64,000 nucleotides of DNA from a bacterium (GCA_029009095.1 JAQXJT010000028.1:1-64000), one strand, 5' to 3'; shown: positions 1 to 8,672, numbered from the stretch's first letter. The notes: generated by a model from the letters alone, not told the origin. Numbers and translations are program-made.

Positions 1-266
<266 letters not shown>

Positions 267-343
267 ACAATGCAGGTTTCGCTTTGTTTCTCGCTTCCCC
301 CTCTTTGTTCAGTTTTCAGGGTGCAAAAGTAAAAAGTGCAAAT

Positions 344-418
344 GGCCCGTTGGTCAAGTGGTTAAGACAGAGGCCTCTCACGCCTTTAACATCGGTTCGA
401 ATCCGGTACGGGTCACCA
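344..418 (+). tRNA. tRNA-Glu (anticodon CTC)
   Basis: A full cloverleaf can be folded: acceptor GGCCCGT with ACGGGTC, T arm with GGTTCGAATCC, and a 7-base anticodon loop CTCTCAC whose bases 377-379 are CTC, reading GAG. The 3' CCA is encoded. It lies between 23S and 5S rRNA, so it is co-transcribed with the rRNA operon. Confidence 0.95.
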
Positions 419-421
419 CAT

Positions 422-497
422 GCACCATTAGCTCAGTTGGTAGAGCACCTGACTCTTAATCAGGGTGTCCAGGGTTCGAGTCCCTGATGGTGTACCA
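422..497 (+). tRNA. tRNA-Lys (anticodon CTT)
   Basis: Acceptor GCACCAT pairs with ATGGTGT (including a G-U first pair). The D-arm carries AGCTCAGTTGGTAGAGC, the anticodon loop is CTCTTAA with CTT at 455-457, the T arm is GGGTTCGAGTCCC, and CCA is encoded. It starts three bases after tRNA-Glu and ends about four bases before the 5S rRNA. Confidence 0.95.
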
Positions 498-501
498 ACA
501 G

Positions 502-617
<116 letters not shown>

Positions 618-621
618 CTTC

Positions 622-651
622 AAAAGAGACAGCCGTTTGGCTGTCTCTTTT
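622..651 (+). terminator. rRNA operon terminator
   Basis: A 13-bp perfect stem (AAAAGAGACAGCC / GGCTGTCTCTTTT) with loop GTTT ends in a T-run immediately after 5S rRNA. Confidence 0.9.
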
Positions 652-768
652 GTTATATTCCGATATTCTGCAAGGAAGACAAAGCGCTCTTACCCGGTCG
701 GGGAAATGAAGCGTTCAACCGCTCGTGAAATGTAGACGCATTTTCCCGATGGGGGAAATCTGCTGTGC

Positions 769-1260
769 TTACTCCGGCCGCAAGCTCTTCCCCAGCCGGA
801 GCAGCGGCTCCACCGCGCCCCGCTCCCGCCCCACGATGCGGAAGCCCTGCCGCTCAAAGAACCGCAGGGCCGGGTTATGCCGGGCGGTGCAGAGCTGAAG
901 CTCCTGCCTCCCCAGCCTGCGTGCTTCCCGGGCGGCGGCCTCCAGCAGAGCCGTGCCCAGGCCCTCCCGGCGGTGGGGCTCGGCTACATGGAGAAAGGAG
1001 ATCCAGAGCAGCTTTTCCCCCCGGCTGCTGTCCAGCGCCAGTAGGGCGGTCAGCTCTTCCCCCAGCCACAGCCCCAGAAGGCTCTCCGGCTCACGCTCCC
1101 AGCGGCGTAGGTACATATCATAGATGTACTCCTCCCGGAACCCCCGCAGGTCGCCATGTGCGATCCGCCAGGTCTCCGCATAGCACCGGAGAAAGAATTC
1201 CCGGTTTTCGGGCAAACTCAGGGGGGTAAGACGCCCCCTGGGGGGAAATGTTTCGTTCAT
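769..1260 (-). CDS. GNAT family N-acetyltransferase
   Basis: This 163-residue protein is a GCN5-related acetyltransferase, predicted to move an acetyl group from acetyl-CoA to an unknown amine. The acetyl-CoA loop is seen as HRREGLGTALL at about residues 96-106, followed by the helix EAAAREARRLG and the C-terminal FFERQGFR strand typical of the family. I place the start at the ATG at 1260 because an AAAGGTGG ribosome binding site precedes it at good spacing. The ATG 14 codons upstream lies inside an AT-rich TATATTATATAA stretch that looks like the -10 region. It stands alone and divergent from the next gene, so its substrate cannot be inferred from context. Confidence 0.85.
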   Translation of the reverse strand: MNETFPPRGRLTPLSLPENREFFLRCYAETWRIAHGDLRGFREEYIYDMYLRRWEREPESLLGLWLGEELTALLALDSSRGEKLLWISFLHVAEPHRREGLGTALLEAAAREARRLGRQELQLCTARHNPALRFFERQGFRIVGRERGAVEPLLRLGKSLRPE

Positions 1261-1360
1261 ATCTTGCCACCTTTGGGGATTTGTTATATAATATAGCGTC
1301 ATTATTTCGGTTTTACACAGGATACCATACCTGACAAGTCATTGGCAAGTGGAGGAATTG

Positions 1361-3121
1361 ATGACATTTTCCGTGATTTTGCCTGCAGCGCTGCTGCTGG
1401 GCGTGCTGGCTATGACCTGGCTGGGAGCCGGCGCGGTGTTCTGTCCCGCCGGGGAACCGGCGCGGCCCATGCAGGGGCGGGGCGAACGCTGGTACGGCGT
1501 GGCCGTGGCCCTCGTTTACGCCGTGGTTGCCTTTGCGGGGCTGGGCGAGCGCAGCGCCCCGGAGAGCTGGTGCGTGCTGGACGAGGGAGAGAGCGTGGAG
1601 TTTACCGTGCCCCAGGGGGCAGTGGTGGCGAAGCTGCGCTTTTTCTCCGGCATCAACACCGGGGAGATCCGGGTGGAATGCAGTGACGACGGCGCGCATT
1701 GGAAAGACGCGGCCACGCTGGAGCAGAACTATGTGGCGGTGCTCCGCTGGAACGACGCCGGGACGGAGGCTTCCGGCCGCCGATTCCGTCTTACGGGGCT
1801 GGGCCGTGAGCTGGACATCGGGGAGCTGGGTCTCTACGACGCCGCCGGGGCGCGGATCGTCCCGGACTGGAGCGATCGGGGCGCGGCGGGGCTTTTTGAC
1901 GAGCCGGACACGGTGCCTGAGAAGATCAGCTACCTGAACGGCAGCTATTTTGACGAGATCTACCATGTCCGCACCGCCTGGGAGAGCCTGAAATTCGACG
2001 GGATGTATGAGGTCACCCACCCGCCGCTGGGCAAGCTGATCATTGCCCTGGGGCTGCTGCTCTTCGGGGTGAACCCCTTTGGCTGGCGTTTTATGGGCAC
2101 CCTCTGCGGGGTGCTGATGCTGCCCATGCTCTACGACTTCCTCCGGCGGCTCTTTGGCCGGAGCAGCGTGGCCCTGAGCGGCACGGTGATCTTCGCCTTC
2201 GACTTCATGCACTTTACCCAGACCCGCCTGGCCACCATCGACAGCTACAGCGTGTTCTTTATTCTGGGTATGTATTACTATATGTACCGCTTTTGCAGCG
2301 AGGAGGAGCATGGCGGGCGGCATCTGCTGCTCTCGGGGCTGTTCTTCGGGCTGGGCGCCGCCACCAAGTGGACCTGCCTCTATGCCGGGGCGGGGCTGGC
2401 GGTGATCTGGCTGCTGCACTGGGTGCGCAGGCGGGAGGCCTTCCGCACGGCGGGGTTCTGGGTCAATGTCTGCGAGTGCATCCTCTGCTTTGTGACCATC
2501 CCCTGTCTGATCTACTATCTGAGCTACTACCCCTACGGCCGAACGGCGGGACTCAGCGGCCTGGGGATGTTTTTCGACCCCCGGTACGGGAAGATCGTCT
2601 GGAACAATCAGGTGAGCATGTGGTCCTACCACTCCTCCCTGGTGGCTACCCACCCCTACTCCTCCGTATGGTGGCAGTGGGTGCTGGACATTCGCCCCAT
2701 TTTGTACTACCTGGACGGCACGGCGGCGGAGAAGTCCGCCATCGCGGCGTTCACCGGGCCGCTCCTCTGCTGGGGGGGTCTGGGCGCCATGCTGCTGTGC
2801 GCCGCGGCGGCAGTGGGGAAGCGGGACGGCCGGGCCGCCTTCATTGTGCTGGGCTATCTCTCCCAGCTGCTGCCCTGGATGCTGGTGACGCGGCTGACCT
2901 TTGCCTATCACTACTTCCCCTCGGAGATCTTCCTGACGCTGGCCATGGGCTACGCCCTCAGCCGCATCGAGGAGAAGCGGGGCCGGGGCTGGGTCACGCT
3001 GGGGGCGGCGGTGGCCGCCATGGCCCTCTTCGCTCTCTTCTACCCGGTGCTCAGCGGGGTACCGGTGGCCCGGAGCTATTGCAGCCGCCTGCTGCAGTGG
3101 TTCCCCAGCTGGCCCGTTTGA
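1361..3121 (+). CDS. PMT-type membrane mannosyltransferase with N-terminal galactose-binding-like domain
   Basis: This protein of about 586 residues is a GT39-like phospholipid-carrier-dependent glycosyltransferase. The motif YFDEIYHVRTAWE (acidic pair near a membrane segment) and THPPLGKLII match the protein O-mannosyltransferase (PMT) signature, and about ten hydrophobic segments follow. Two N-terminal membrane segments bracket an extracytoplasmic stretch of about 110 residues (WCVLDEGESVEFTVPQ...) that resembles an F5/8-type carbohydrate-binding fold. The start is set at ATG 1361, with GGAGGA directly upstream; a GTG four codons earlier lies within that Shine-Dalgarno. It likely transfers mannose or another hexose from a polyprenyl phosphate to surface polymers or proteins. 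The acceptor is unknown. It heads a five-gene co-oriented run. Confidence 0.85.
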   Translation: MTFSVILPAALLLGVLAMTWLGAGAVFCPAGEPARPMQGRGERWYGVAVALVYAVVAFAGLGERSAPESWCVLDEGESVEFTVPQGAVVAKLRFFSGINTGEIRVECSDDGAHWKDAATLEQNYVAVLRWNDAGTEASGRRFRLTGLGRELDIGELGLYDAAGARIVPDWSDRGAAGLFDEPDTVPEKISYLNGSYFDEIYHVRTAWESLKFDGMYEVTHPPLGKLIIALGLLLFGVNPFGWRFMGTLCGVLMLPMLYDFLRRLFGRSSVALSGTVIFAFDFMHFTQTRLATIDSYSVFFILGMYYYMYRFCSEEEHGGRHLLLSGLFFGLGAATKWTCLYAGAGLAVIWLLHWVRRREAFRTAGFWVNVCECILCFVTIPCLIYYLSYYPYGRTAGLSGLGMFFDPRYGKIVWNNQVSMWSYHSSLVATHPYSSVWWQWVLDIRPILYYLDGTAAEKSAIAAFTGPLLCWGGLGAMLLCAAAAVGKRDGRAAFIVLGYLSQLLPWMLVTRLTFAYHYFPSEIFLTLAMGYALSRIEEKRGRGWVTLGAAVAAMALFALFYPVLSGVPVARSYCSRLLQWFPSWPV

Positions 3122-3137
3122 AAGGAGACCACTGACC

Positions 3138-3962
3138 ATGCGATATGCGGATCAACACGTCCACTGCACCTGCTCTTTTGACGCCGCGGGCACGCTGCCG
3201 GAGATGGCGGCGGCCGCCGAGCGCCGGGGGCTGCGGGCCGTGTACTTTACCGACCATGTGGACATGGCCGACGCGAGAACCGGGGAGACCGCCCCCGACT
3301 GGGAACAGGTACGGGGGAAGCTGCTGGCGCGGGAGGCGGAACACGCCGCCTTTGCCGATGGGCAGGGGGTGGAGGTGCGCTTCGGCATGGAGCTGGGAGA
3401 GCCCTGCCAGGCCCCGGAGACAGCGGCGGAGGCCGCCGGGACGGAAGGGCTGGATCTGGTGATCGCCTCCGTCCATAACCTGCCGCACACCCCGGATTTC
3501 TACTTCTACGACTACCATAGCGAGGCGGAGTGCGAGGAGCTGAACCGCCGCTATCTGACGGAGCTGCTGCGCACGGCGGAGATGGACTGCTTCGACGTGC
3601 TGGGGCACATCGGCTATACCAGCCGCTACATGGCCCAACGGGGCTTCCGGGAGAGGATCACCGTGGCGAAATACGGCGACGAGCTGCGGGAGATCTTACT
3701 GCGGCTCATCGAGAATGGCCGGGGCATCGAGTGCAACGGCTCGGGCTTTCGCGGCGGGGGCAGCGCCCCCTTCCCGGATCGGGACGTGCTGACGCTCTAC
3801 CGGGAGCTGGGCGGTGAGATCATCACCGTGGGCAGCGACGCCCACGACCCCACGCAGATCGGCATGGGGGTGGAGGAGGTCTACGGGCTGCTGCGAAGCT
3901 GCGGCTTCCTCTATGTGACGGAGTTCCGGCGGAGAAATCCCCTGTTTATCACTTTGACATAA
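3138..3962 (+). CDS. PHP-domain phosphatase, histidinol-phosphatase type
   Basis: This 274-residue PHP-domain phosphoesterase carries the metal-binding motifs HVH (residues 7-9), TDH (38-40), GMELGE (about 82-87), SVH (about 111-113), a GHIGY histidine and GSDAH near residue 233. The length and motif order fit HisK-type histidinol-phosphatases, which remove phosphate from histidinol phosphate in histidine synthesis. Related PHP proteins act on other phosphates, and no his genes are nearby, so the substrate is uncertain. The start has AAAGGAGA eight or so bases upstream. It lies 16 bp after the mannosyltransferase and 17 bp before rpiB, probably in one operon. Confidence 0.85.
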   Translation: MRYADQHVHCTCSFDAAGTLPEMAAAAERRGLRAVYFTDHVDMADARTGETAPDWEQVRGKLLAREAEHAAFADGQGVEVRFGMELGEPCQAPETAAEAAGTEGLDLVIASVHNLPHTPDFYFYDYHSEAECEELNRRYLTELLRTAEMDCFDVLGHIGYTSRYMAQRGFRERITVAKYGDELREILLRLIENGRGIECNGSGFRGGGSAPFPDRDVLTLYRELGGEIITVGSDAHDPTQIGMGVEEVYGLLRSCGFLYVTEFRRRNPLFITLT

Positions 3963-3979
3963 AGAAAGGAAGCAAAATT

Positions 3980-4420
3980 ATGCTGGCGATTGCATCTGAC
4001 CACGGCGGCTTTGCCCTCAAGCAGGAGATCATGACGCATCTCCGGGCCACCGGCGTGGAGTTTGAGGATCTGGGCACCTACAGCGAGGAGAGCTGCGACT
4101 ATCCCGTTTACGCGGAGAAGCTGGGAAAGGCCGTGGCCGCGGGCGACTATGAAAAGGGCATCCTGATCTGCGGCACGGGCATCGGCATCTCCATCGCCGC
4201 CAACAAGATCCATGGCGTCCGCGCCGCCCTCTGCGGGGACTGCTACAGCGCGGAAATGTGCCGCCGCCACAACGACGCCAATGTGCTGGCCCTGGGCGGG
4301 CGCGTGCTGGGCGTGGAGCTGGCCAAGCGGATCGTGGATACCTTCCTGACGGCTCCTTTTGAGGGGGGACGCCACCAGCGGAGAGTGGATCTGATCTCCG
4401 CGCTGGAGACGGAGCAGTAA
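3980..4420 (+). CDS. rpiB: Ribose-5-phosphate isomerase B
   Basis: The 146-residue protein is a RpiB/LacAB sugar isomerase interconverting ribose 5-phosphate and ribulose 5-phosphate in the pentose phosphate pathway. The N-terminal ASDHGGFALK, the phosphate/catalytic loop ICGTGIGIS with Cys64, and the RRHNDANVL stretch with the ring-opening histidine are all visible, and the length is normal. The Shine-Dalgarno is AAAGGAAG. A LacA/LacB-like or allose-6-phosphate role cannot be excluded, but no galactose genes are present. Confidence 0.93.
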   Translation: MLAIASDHGGFALKQEIMTHLRATGVEFEDLGTYSEESCDYPVYAEKLGKAVAAGDYEKGILICGTGIGISIAANKIHGVRAALCGDCYSAEMCRRHNDANVLALGGRVLGVELAKRIVDTFLTAPFEGGRHQRRVDLISALETEQ

Positions 4421-4421
4421 G

Positions 4422-5534
4422 ATGCGCCGCTGGGACGTTTACCGGGGACAGCGCTTCGGCAACAGCCGCCTCCCCGCCGTGCTGCTGTTTGCGGCCGTGT
4501 TTTTGCTGCTGGCGTTCGTGGTGCTGTTCTTCACACTGCCGGGGTATCTGGTGTACACCCGGGACGAGGTGCACCTCGATCTGCCCTTCCTCCGGGGTGA
4601 GACGGCGGAAGTGGAAGAGACGGGCACGGAGCCGGAGGAAACGCTGACCATTGAGGAAGCCGTGGCGGAGATCGAGGTGAAGAGCCCGGACTACAGCCAC
4701 CTCGCGCTGGCCAACGACGGAGAGGGGCTGGAGATCATCCAGTCCGTCTATGTGCCCTACGAGCAGGTGAACGACGCCGGGCTTACCAAGGCGGTGGGCC
4801 AGGCCCGGGCGCTGGAGGCCGGGGGACTGACGCTGGAGCTGTCCGACGAGACGGGTGTGTTGCTGTGGGTATCGGAGACGGACACGGCGGTGAACTACGC
4901 GCTGAACGGCACGCTGGATCTGAGCGGCACCGTGGAGCAGCTCAAATCCCAGGGCTACTACCTGACGGCGGTGATCTCCTGCTGCGTCAACTCCACGCTG
5001 GTCTCCCGCAACCCCACCCTGGCCCTCACCGGGGCGGGGGGCTATGTCTACTCCGACCAGCGGGGGGCGTGGATGGATCCATGGAACGCCGATGTGCGGC
5101 AGTACACCATCGATTTGACAAAGGAGCTTATGGAGATGGGCTTCGACGAGGTGGTGCTCAACCATGTGGAGCACCCCACCACCGAGGTGGGCTATACCCG
5201 CACCATGTCCGGGGAGCTGACCCGCACCAGCTGCGTTACCAACTTCGCCATCGCCGTGCGCAAGGCGGTGCAGGAGACCATGGACGCGACCGGGGCGCGG
5301 CTGTCCGCCATGATGGACACCACCGCCCTCAACGACGAGACGGTGGACAACGGCCAGTCGATGGCCTACTTCCTGCAGATCTTCGACCGGGTCTACGAGT
5401 TTACCGAGACCTACAGCGAGGCCAACCAGGTCATCGCGCTCCATGTGGACTCCACGGAGCGCTTCGTCCCCATCATCTCCTGGACCTTCCCGGGAGGCTC
5501 CTGGGCACAAAATTTCTTTGAAAGCGTGAATTGA
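4422..5534 (+). CDS. Membrane-anchored putative glycoside hydrolase (DUF4015-like)
   Basis: The 370-residue protein has a short cytoplasmic tail, one membrane anchor at about residues 18-42, an acidic linker (residues 60-85) and an extracytoplasmic domain. The stretch MDPWNADVRQYTIDLTKE followed by GFDEVVLNHVEHP matches the pattern of the DUF4015 putative glycoside hydrolase family, a TIM-barrel relative. The acidic residues of DEVVLN are candidate catalytic positions by analogy only. It starts two bases after the rpiB stop and ends three bases before the CDF gene, so it is very probably co-transcribed. Substrate is unknown; a cell-wall polysaccharide is plausible given the surface location. 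Confidence 0.7.
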   Translation: MRRWDVYRGQRFGNSRLPAVLLFAAVFLLLAFVVLFFTLPGYLVYTRDEVHLDLPFLRGETAEVEETGTEPEETLTIEEAVAEIEVKSPDYSHLALANDGEGLEIIQSVYVPYEQVNDAGLTKAVGQARALEAGGLTLELSDETGVLLWVSETDTAVNYALNGTLDLSGTVEQLKSQGYYLTAVISCCVNSTLVSRNPTLALTGAGGYVYSDQRGAWMDPWNADVRQYTIDLTKELMEMGFDEVVLNHVEHPTTEVGYTRTMSGELTRTSCVTNFAIAVRKAVQETMDATGARLSAMMDTTALNDETVDNGQSMAYFLQIFDRVYEFTETYSEANQVIALHVDSTERFVPIISWTFPGGSWAQNFFESVN

Positions 5535-5537
5535 CCT

Positions 5538-6704
5538 ATGATCGAGTTGCTGGCAAAAGTTTTTATCCGGGACGCGGACAACCTGGGAGACGCCCGGGTG
5601 CGCGCCGCCTACGGCACCCTCTGTTCCGTGACCGCCATCGTGTTCAACGTGCTGCTCTTCGCGGCCAAGTTCATCATCGGCCGGGCGGCGGGCAGTGTGT
5701 CCATCACCGCCGACGCCGTGAACAACCTCACCGACGCGGGCAGCGCCGTGCTGGTGCTGCTGGGCTTCCGTCTGGCCAACCGCAAGCCCGATCCGGACCA
5801 CCCCTTCGGCCACGGGCGGATCGAATATGTGGCCGGGCTGGTGGTGGCGGCGCTGATCCTCATCACCGGCGTGGAGCTGCTGCGGGGCAGTGTGGAGAAG
5901 ATCCTGCGCCCCGAGGCCATCGAGTTCTCGCTGGCGGCGGTGCTGGTGCTGGCGCTGGCCATCGCCGTGAAGTTCTATATGGCCTACTTCACCAAAAAGA
6001 TCGGGAAGAAGATCGACTCGGCGGCCATGGAGGCCACGGCCGCGGACTACCGCAGCGACTGCCTCTCCACGGCCATGGTTCTCCTCTGTCTGTTGATCTT
6101 CCGCTTCACCGGGTACAATGTGGACGCCTGGGGCGGACTGCTGGTGTCGCTGCTCATCATCAAGACCGGCGTGGAGGAGGGTTCCAATACCCTCTCCCGC
6201 CTTCTGGGCGAAAAGGGCAGCGAGGAGACCTGCCGGGCGGTGGAAGAGGTGCTGAGCGAGTTCCCCGAGATCATCGGGCTCCACGACCTCATCGTCCATG
6301 ACTACGGCCCCGGGCGGCTCTTCATCTCCGTCCACGCGGAGGTGGACGGCAGTGGCGACATCTTTTTACTCCATGACGCCATGGACCGGGCCATGATGGA
6401 GCTGGACAAGCGTCTGGGCTGCGAGAGCGTCATACATATGGATCCCATCGACACGCAGAACGAGCAGCTCTCCGCCCTCCGGGACGAGGTGCGGGAGATC
6501 GTACGGTCCGTGGACGACCGGCTGAAGATCCACGACTTCCGCATGGTGCCGGGCCATACCCACACCAACCTCATCTTCGACATCCTGGCCCCCGTGAACT
6601 TCGCTCTCAGCGACGGGGAGCTGATCGAGCGGGTGAAAGGCGCGGTAAAGGAGCGGCACAGCGACTTCTTCTGTGTGATCAAAGTGGACAAAGCGTATGT
6701 GTAA
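5538..6704 (+). CDS. Cation diffusion facilitator family transporter
   Basis: The 388-residue protein is a CDF metal/proton antiporter. About six hydrophobic segments are visible, with the zinc-site signature SITADAVNNLTDAG in TM2 and the HPFGHGRIEY loop (histidines of the family motif), then a second DYRSD site in TM5. The C-terminal cytoplasmic domain (about residues 210-388) is longer than in YiiP and appears to hold two ferredoxin-like units. It should export divalent metal such as Mn, Zn or Fe; selectivity cannot be read from sequence. There is no strong ribosome binding site, consistent with coupling to the upstream gene. Confidence 0.88.
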   Translation: MIELLAKVFIRDADNLGDARVRAAYGTLCSVTAIVFNVLLFAAKFIIGRAAGSVSITADAVNNLTDAGSAVLVLLGFRLANRKPDPDHPFGHGRIEYVAGLVVAALILITGVELLRGSVEKILRPEAIEFSLAAVLVLALAIAVKFYMAYFTKKIGKKIDSAAMEATAADYRSDCLSTAMVLLCLLIFRFTGYNVDAWGGLLVSLLIIKTGVEEGSNTLSRLLGEKGSEETCRAVEEVLSEFPEIIGLHDLIVHDYGPGRLFISVHAEVDGSGDIFLLHDAMDRAMMELDKRLGCESVIHMDPIDTQNEQLSALRDEVREIVRSVDDRLKIHDFRMVPGHTHTNLIFDILAPVNFALSDGELIERVKGAVKERHSDFFCVIKVDKAYV

Positions 6705-6769
6705 GACCGCCCCCGGCCGGGCGGCGCGAAAAAGCGGCGGGCGCAAGCCCGTCGCTTCTCCTTTTCCCC

Positions 6770-6798
6770 TTGACAAAACGCCCCTCAAGAAGTATGAT
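6770..6798 (+). promoter_or_regulatory. Sigma-A promoter of the AbrB-MGT operon
   Basis: TTGACA at 6770-6775, a 17-bp spacer and TATGAT at 6793-6798 give a near-consensus promoter. The -10 and start site sit inside the inverted repeat at 6782-6826. Confidence 0.85.
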
Positions 6799-6826
6799 TT
6801 GTTATACAAATCATACTTCTTGAGGG
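6782..6826. repeat. 20-bp perfect palindrome, probable operator
   Basis: Left arm 6782-6801 and right arm 6807-6826 are perfect reverse complements around a 5-base centre (TTATA). The left arm covers the -10 box and the right arm runs into the Shine-Dalgarno GGGAGG (6824-6829). The element could be an operator for the AbrB-like protein encoded next, or an RNA hairpin hiding the ribosome binding site. Confidence 0.85.
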
Positions 6827-6836
6827 AGGCGCCGTG

Positions 6837-7058
6837 ATGAAAGATATGCCGGAGGGGAAGTACGCGTGGACCGTGACAGTGGGGGAAAAGGGACAGTTTG
6901 TCATTCCCAAACAGGCCCGGGAGCTGTTCGGGATCAGGCCCGGAGATACGCTGCTGCTGCTGGGGGACGAGGAGAAGGGCCTGGCGCTGCCCCGGAAGGC
7001 GGCGCTGAGCGCTCTGATGGAATACATCTTCGGGGAGAACGGGGGCGAACAGGCGTGA
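6837..7058 (+). CDS. AbrB/MazE/SpoVT-type transcriptional regulator
   Basis: This 73-residue protein has the swapped-hairpin fold signature: TVTVGEKGQFVIPKQARE, then GIRPGDTLLLLGDEEKG. Such proteins bind DNA as dimers or tetramers. The start is taken as ATG 6837, seven bases after GGGAGG; a GTG at 6834 is possible but too close. It is followed by a glycosyltransferase gene with a GTGA overlap, so the pair is translationally coupled. The palindrome over its promoter suggests autoregulation. An antitoxin role is less likely because no toxin gene adjoins it. Confidence 0.88.
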   Translation: MKDMPEGKYAWTVTVGEKGQFVIPKQARELFGIRPGDTLLLLGDEEKGLALPRKAALSALMEYIFGENGGEQA

Positions 7059-8419
7059 ATGTCATGTGGTTTTGCATTCCCGCCCATGGCCACCACAATC
7101 CCACGCTGCCGGTGGCGGCGGAGCTGGTGCGGCGGGGGGACGCCGTGCGTTACTATTCTTTTGAGGAGTTCCGGGAAAAGGTGGAGGCCACCGGGGCGGA
7201 GTACGTCTCCTGCGACCGCTTTCTGCCGGGGCTTTCCGCCTGGGAGGAGGCGGCGCTGAAGCGGGTCTCCACCACGGAGATGTCCGTGGTGGCCCTGCGC
7301 ACCACGGGGCGGATGGACGATTTCCTCCGGGAGCAGGTGGAGGAGTTCCGCCCGGACGTGATCGTGTCCGACTCGGTCTGCTTCTGGGGGAAGCTGACCG
7401 CCCGGAAGTACCATATCCCGCTGGTGGTGTCAACCACCACCTTCGCCTTTAACCAGTCCTCCTCTCAGTACATGAAGAGCAGCCTGGCCGAGATCGCGGA
7501 TCTCATCGGCGGCAGCCGGCGGGTCAAGGCGGAGCTGAAAGCCCTGGAGAAGTACGGCTACCACGAAAAGAGCATCATGCCGCTGGTGCAGAACGACAAT
7601 TTCACGGACACCATCGTTTATGCCACGGCCCGCTACCAGCCCCGCTCGGAGACGTTCTCCGGGCACTATGCCTTTGTGGGCCCGTCCCTCTCCCTTCCCT
7701 ATGAACCGGCCAAGGACAACCGCCGCCCGCTGGTCTACATCTCGCTGGGCACCGTCATCAACGAGCGGCCCGAGTTTTACCGCCGGTGCGCGGAGGCCCT
7801 GGGCGGAGAGGACATGGATGTGGTGATCTCCTGCGGCAGAAGCGTGGATGTGGCCTCCCTGGGGGAGCTGCCGGAGAATATCCGGGTCTACCCCTATGTG
7901 AACCAGCCGGAGGTGCTCTCCCGGGCCAACGTGTTCCTGACCCACTGCGGCATGAACAGCGTCTCGGAGAGCCTTTATATGGGCACGCCCATGGTGCTCT
8001 TCCCCCAGACCAACGAGCAGCGGGCGGTGGCCCGCCGGGCCGGGGAGCTGGGGGCGGGCCTCCCGCTGAAGGGGGAGGGGGCGGCGGACATCCGGGACGC
8101 GGTCAGGGCGGTGCTGGCTCAGGAGAGCTACGCCGCGAGCGCCATGGCCTGCGCCCGGGACTTCCGCTCGGCTCCGGGCGCGGCGGGCGCGGCGGACTTC
8201 ATCGAGTCCGCGCCCCACGAGCTGCCGGAGGAGGATCGCCGGCAGCGCCGGAGCGCCATGCTGGCAGGGTGGATGCAGCTGCTCTACTGGGCCGTGGCGG
8301 TGCCGCTCATCCTGCTGCTGCCCCGGTGGACGGCGGTGCGCTGGTGGATGGCGGCCATCGCCGCCAACCTCCTCTTCGGCCCCTACAAAAAGCTGCTGGA
8401 GCGAAAGGGCGGGGGTTGA
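7055..8419 (+). CDS. MGT-family (GT1) glycosyltransferase with C-terminal membrane segments
   Basis: The protein of 454 residues belongs to the macrolide-glycosyltransferase type of GT1 enzymes, which use UDP-sugars. The N-terminal [16 protein letters not shown] motif and the nucleotide-sugar motif [19 protein letters not shown] with FPQTNEQ are clear. Unlike soluble macrolide enzymes it ends in two hydrophobic segments (about residues 405-445), suggesting membrane association and a lipid or exported acceptor. I choose GTG 7055 because it gives a 4-base GTGA overlap with the regulator stop and fits the usual N terminus; ATG 7064 is the alternative. The stop codon lies in the loop of the following hairpin. 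Confidence 0.82.
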   Translation: MNVMWFCIPAHGHHNPTLPVAAELVRRGDAVRYYSFEEFREKVEATGAEYVSCDRFLPGLSAWEEAALKRVSTTEMSVVALRTTGRMDDFLREQVEEFRPDVIVSDSVCFWGKLTARKYHIPLVVSTTTFAFNQSSSQYMKSSLAEIADLIGGSRRVKAELKALEKYGYHEKSIMPLVQNDNFTDTIVYATARYQPRSETFSGHYAFVGPSLSLPYEPAKDNRRPLVYISLGTVINERPEFYRRCAEALGGEDMDVVISCGRSVDVASLGELPENIRVYPYVNQPEVLSRANVFLTHCGMNSVSESLYMGTPMVLFPQTNEQRAVARRAGELGAGLPLKGEGAADIRDAVRAVLAQESYAASAMACARDFRSAPGAAGAADFIESAPHELPEEDRRQRRSAMLAGWMQLLYWAVAVPLILLLPRWTAVRWWMAAIAANLLFGPYKKLLERKGGG

Positions 8420-8433
8420 CCCCCGCCCTTTCG
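8402..8433 (+). terminator. Hairpin terminator overlapping the MGT stop codon
   Basis: A 14-bp perfect GC-rich stem (8402-8415 / 8420-8433) has a TTGA loop containing the TGA stop. The T-run is short, so termination efficiency is uncertain. Confidence 0.6.
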
Positions 8434-8450
8434 GCACGCTTCTCCGGGGC

Positions 8451-8479
8451 TTGACATTCTCCGGCGGCTGTGTTAGGAT
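8451..8479 (+). promoter_or_regulatory. Promoter of the SAM riboswitch-metK transcript
   Basis: TTGACA at 8451-8456, 17-bp spacer and TAGGAT at 8474-8479. The predicted start near 8486 lies just upstream of the riboswitch aptamer. Confidence 0.8.
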
Positions 8480-8500
8480 AAACTACGCCAAACCGAATAC

Positions 8501-8600
8501 GGCTTATCAAGAGAGGTGGAGGGAACGGCCCTGTGAAGCCCGGCAACCTGTGCGATGCATAAGGTGCCAAATCCGTCGGCGGAAGTCGAAAGATGAGTTG
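8501..8600 (+). promoter_or_regulatory. SAM-I (S-box) riboswitch aptamer
   Basis: The hallmark strings CTTATCAAGAGAGGTGGAGG, GCCCGGCAACCTG, AAGGTGCCAAATCC and GAAAGATGAG occur in the right order. P1 forms between CTTATC (8503-8508) and GATGAG (8592-8597). The aptamer binds S-adenosylmethionine. Together with the downstream terminator and metK it forms a transcriptional OFF switch, giving feedback control of SAM synthesis. Confidence 0.95.
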
Positions 8601-8615
8601 GATTTTCCCAATGTT

Positions 8616-8650
8616 TATCGCTCCGCCGTAAGGCGCGGCGATATTTTTTG
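8616..8650 (+). terminator. Riboswitch expression-platform terminator
   Basis: The stem 8616-8627 / 8632-8643 (TATCGCTCCGCC with GGCGCGGCGATA, one C-C mismatch) is followed by TTTTTTG. When SAM stabilises P1, this hairpin can form and stop transcription before metK. Confidence 0.85.
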
Positions 8651-8672
8651 TTTTGGGAGGACGCAAAACAAC

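Noticed and set aside
8451..8672. In-frame extension of metK through its leader
   Set aside because: The sequence is a SAM-I riboswitch and terminator; the true start has its own Shine-Dalgarno at 8673.
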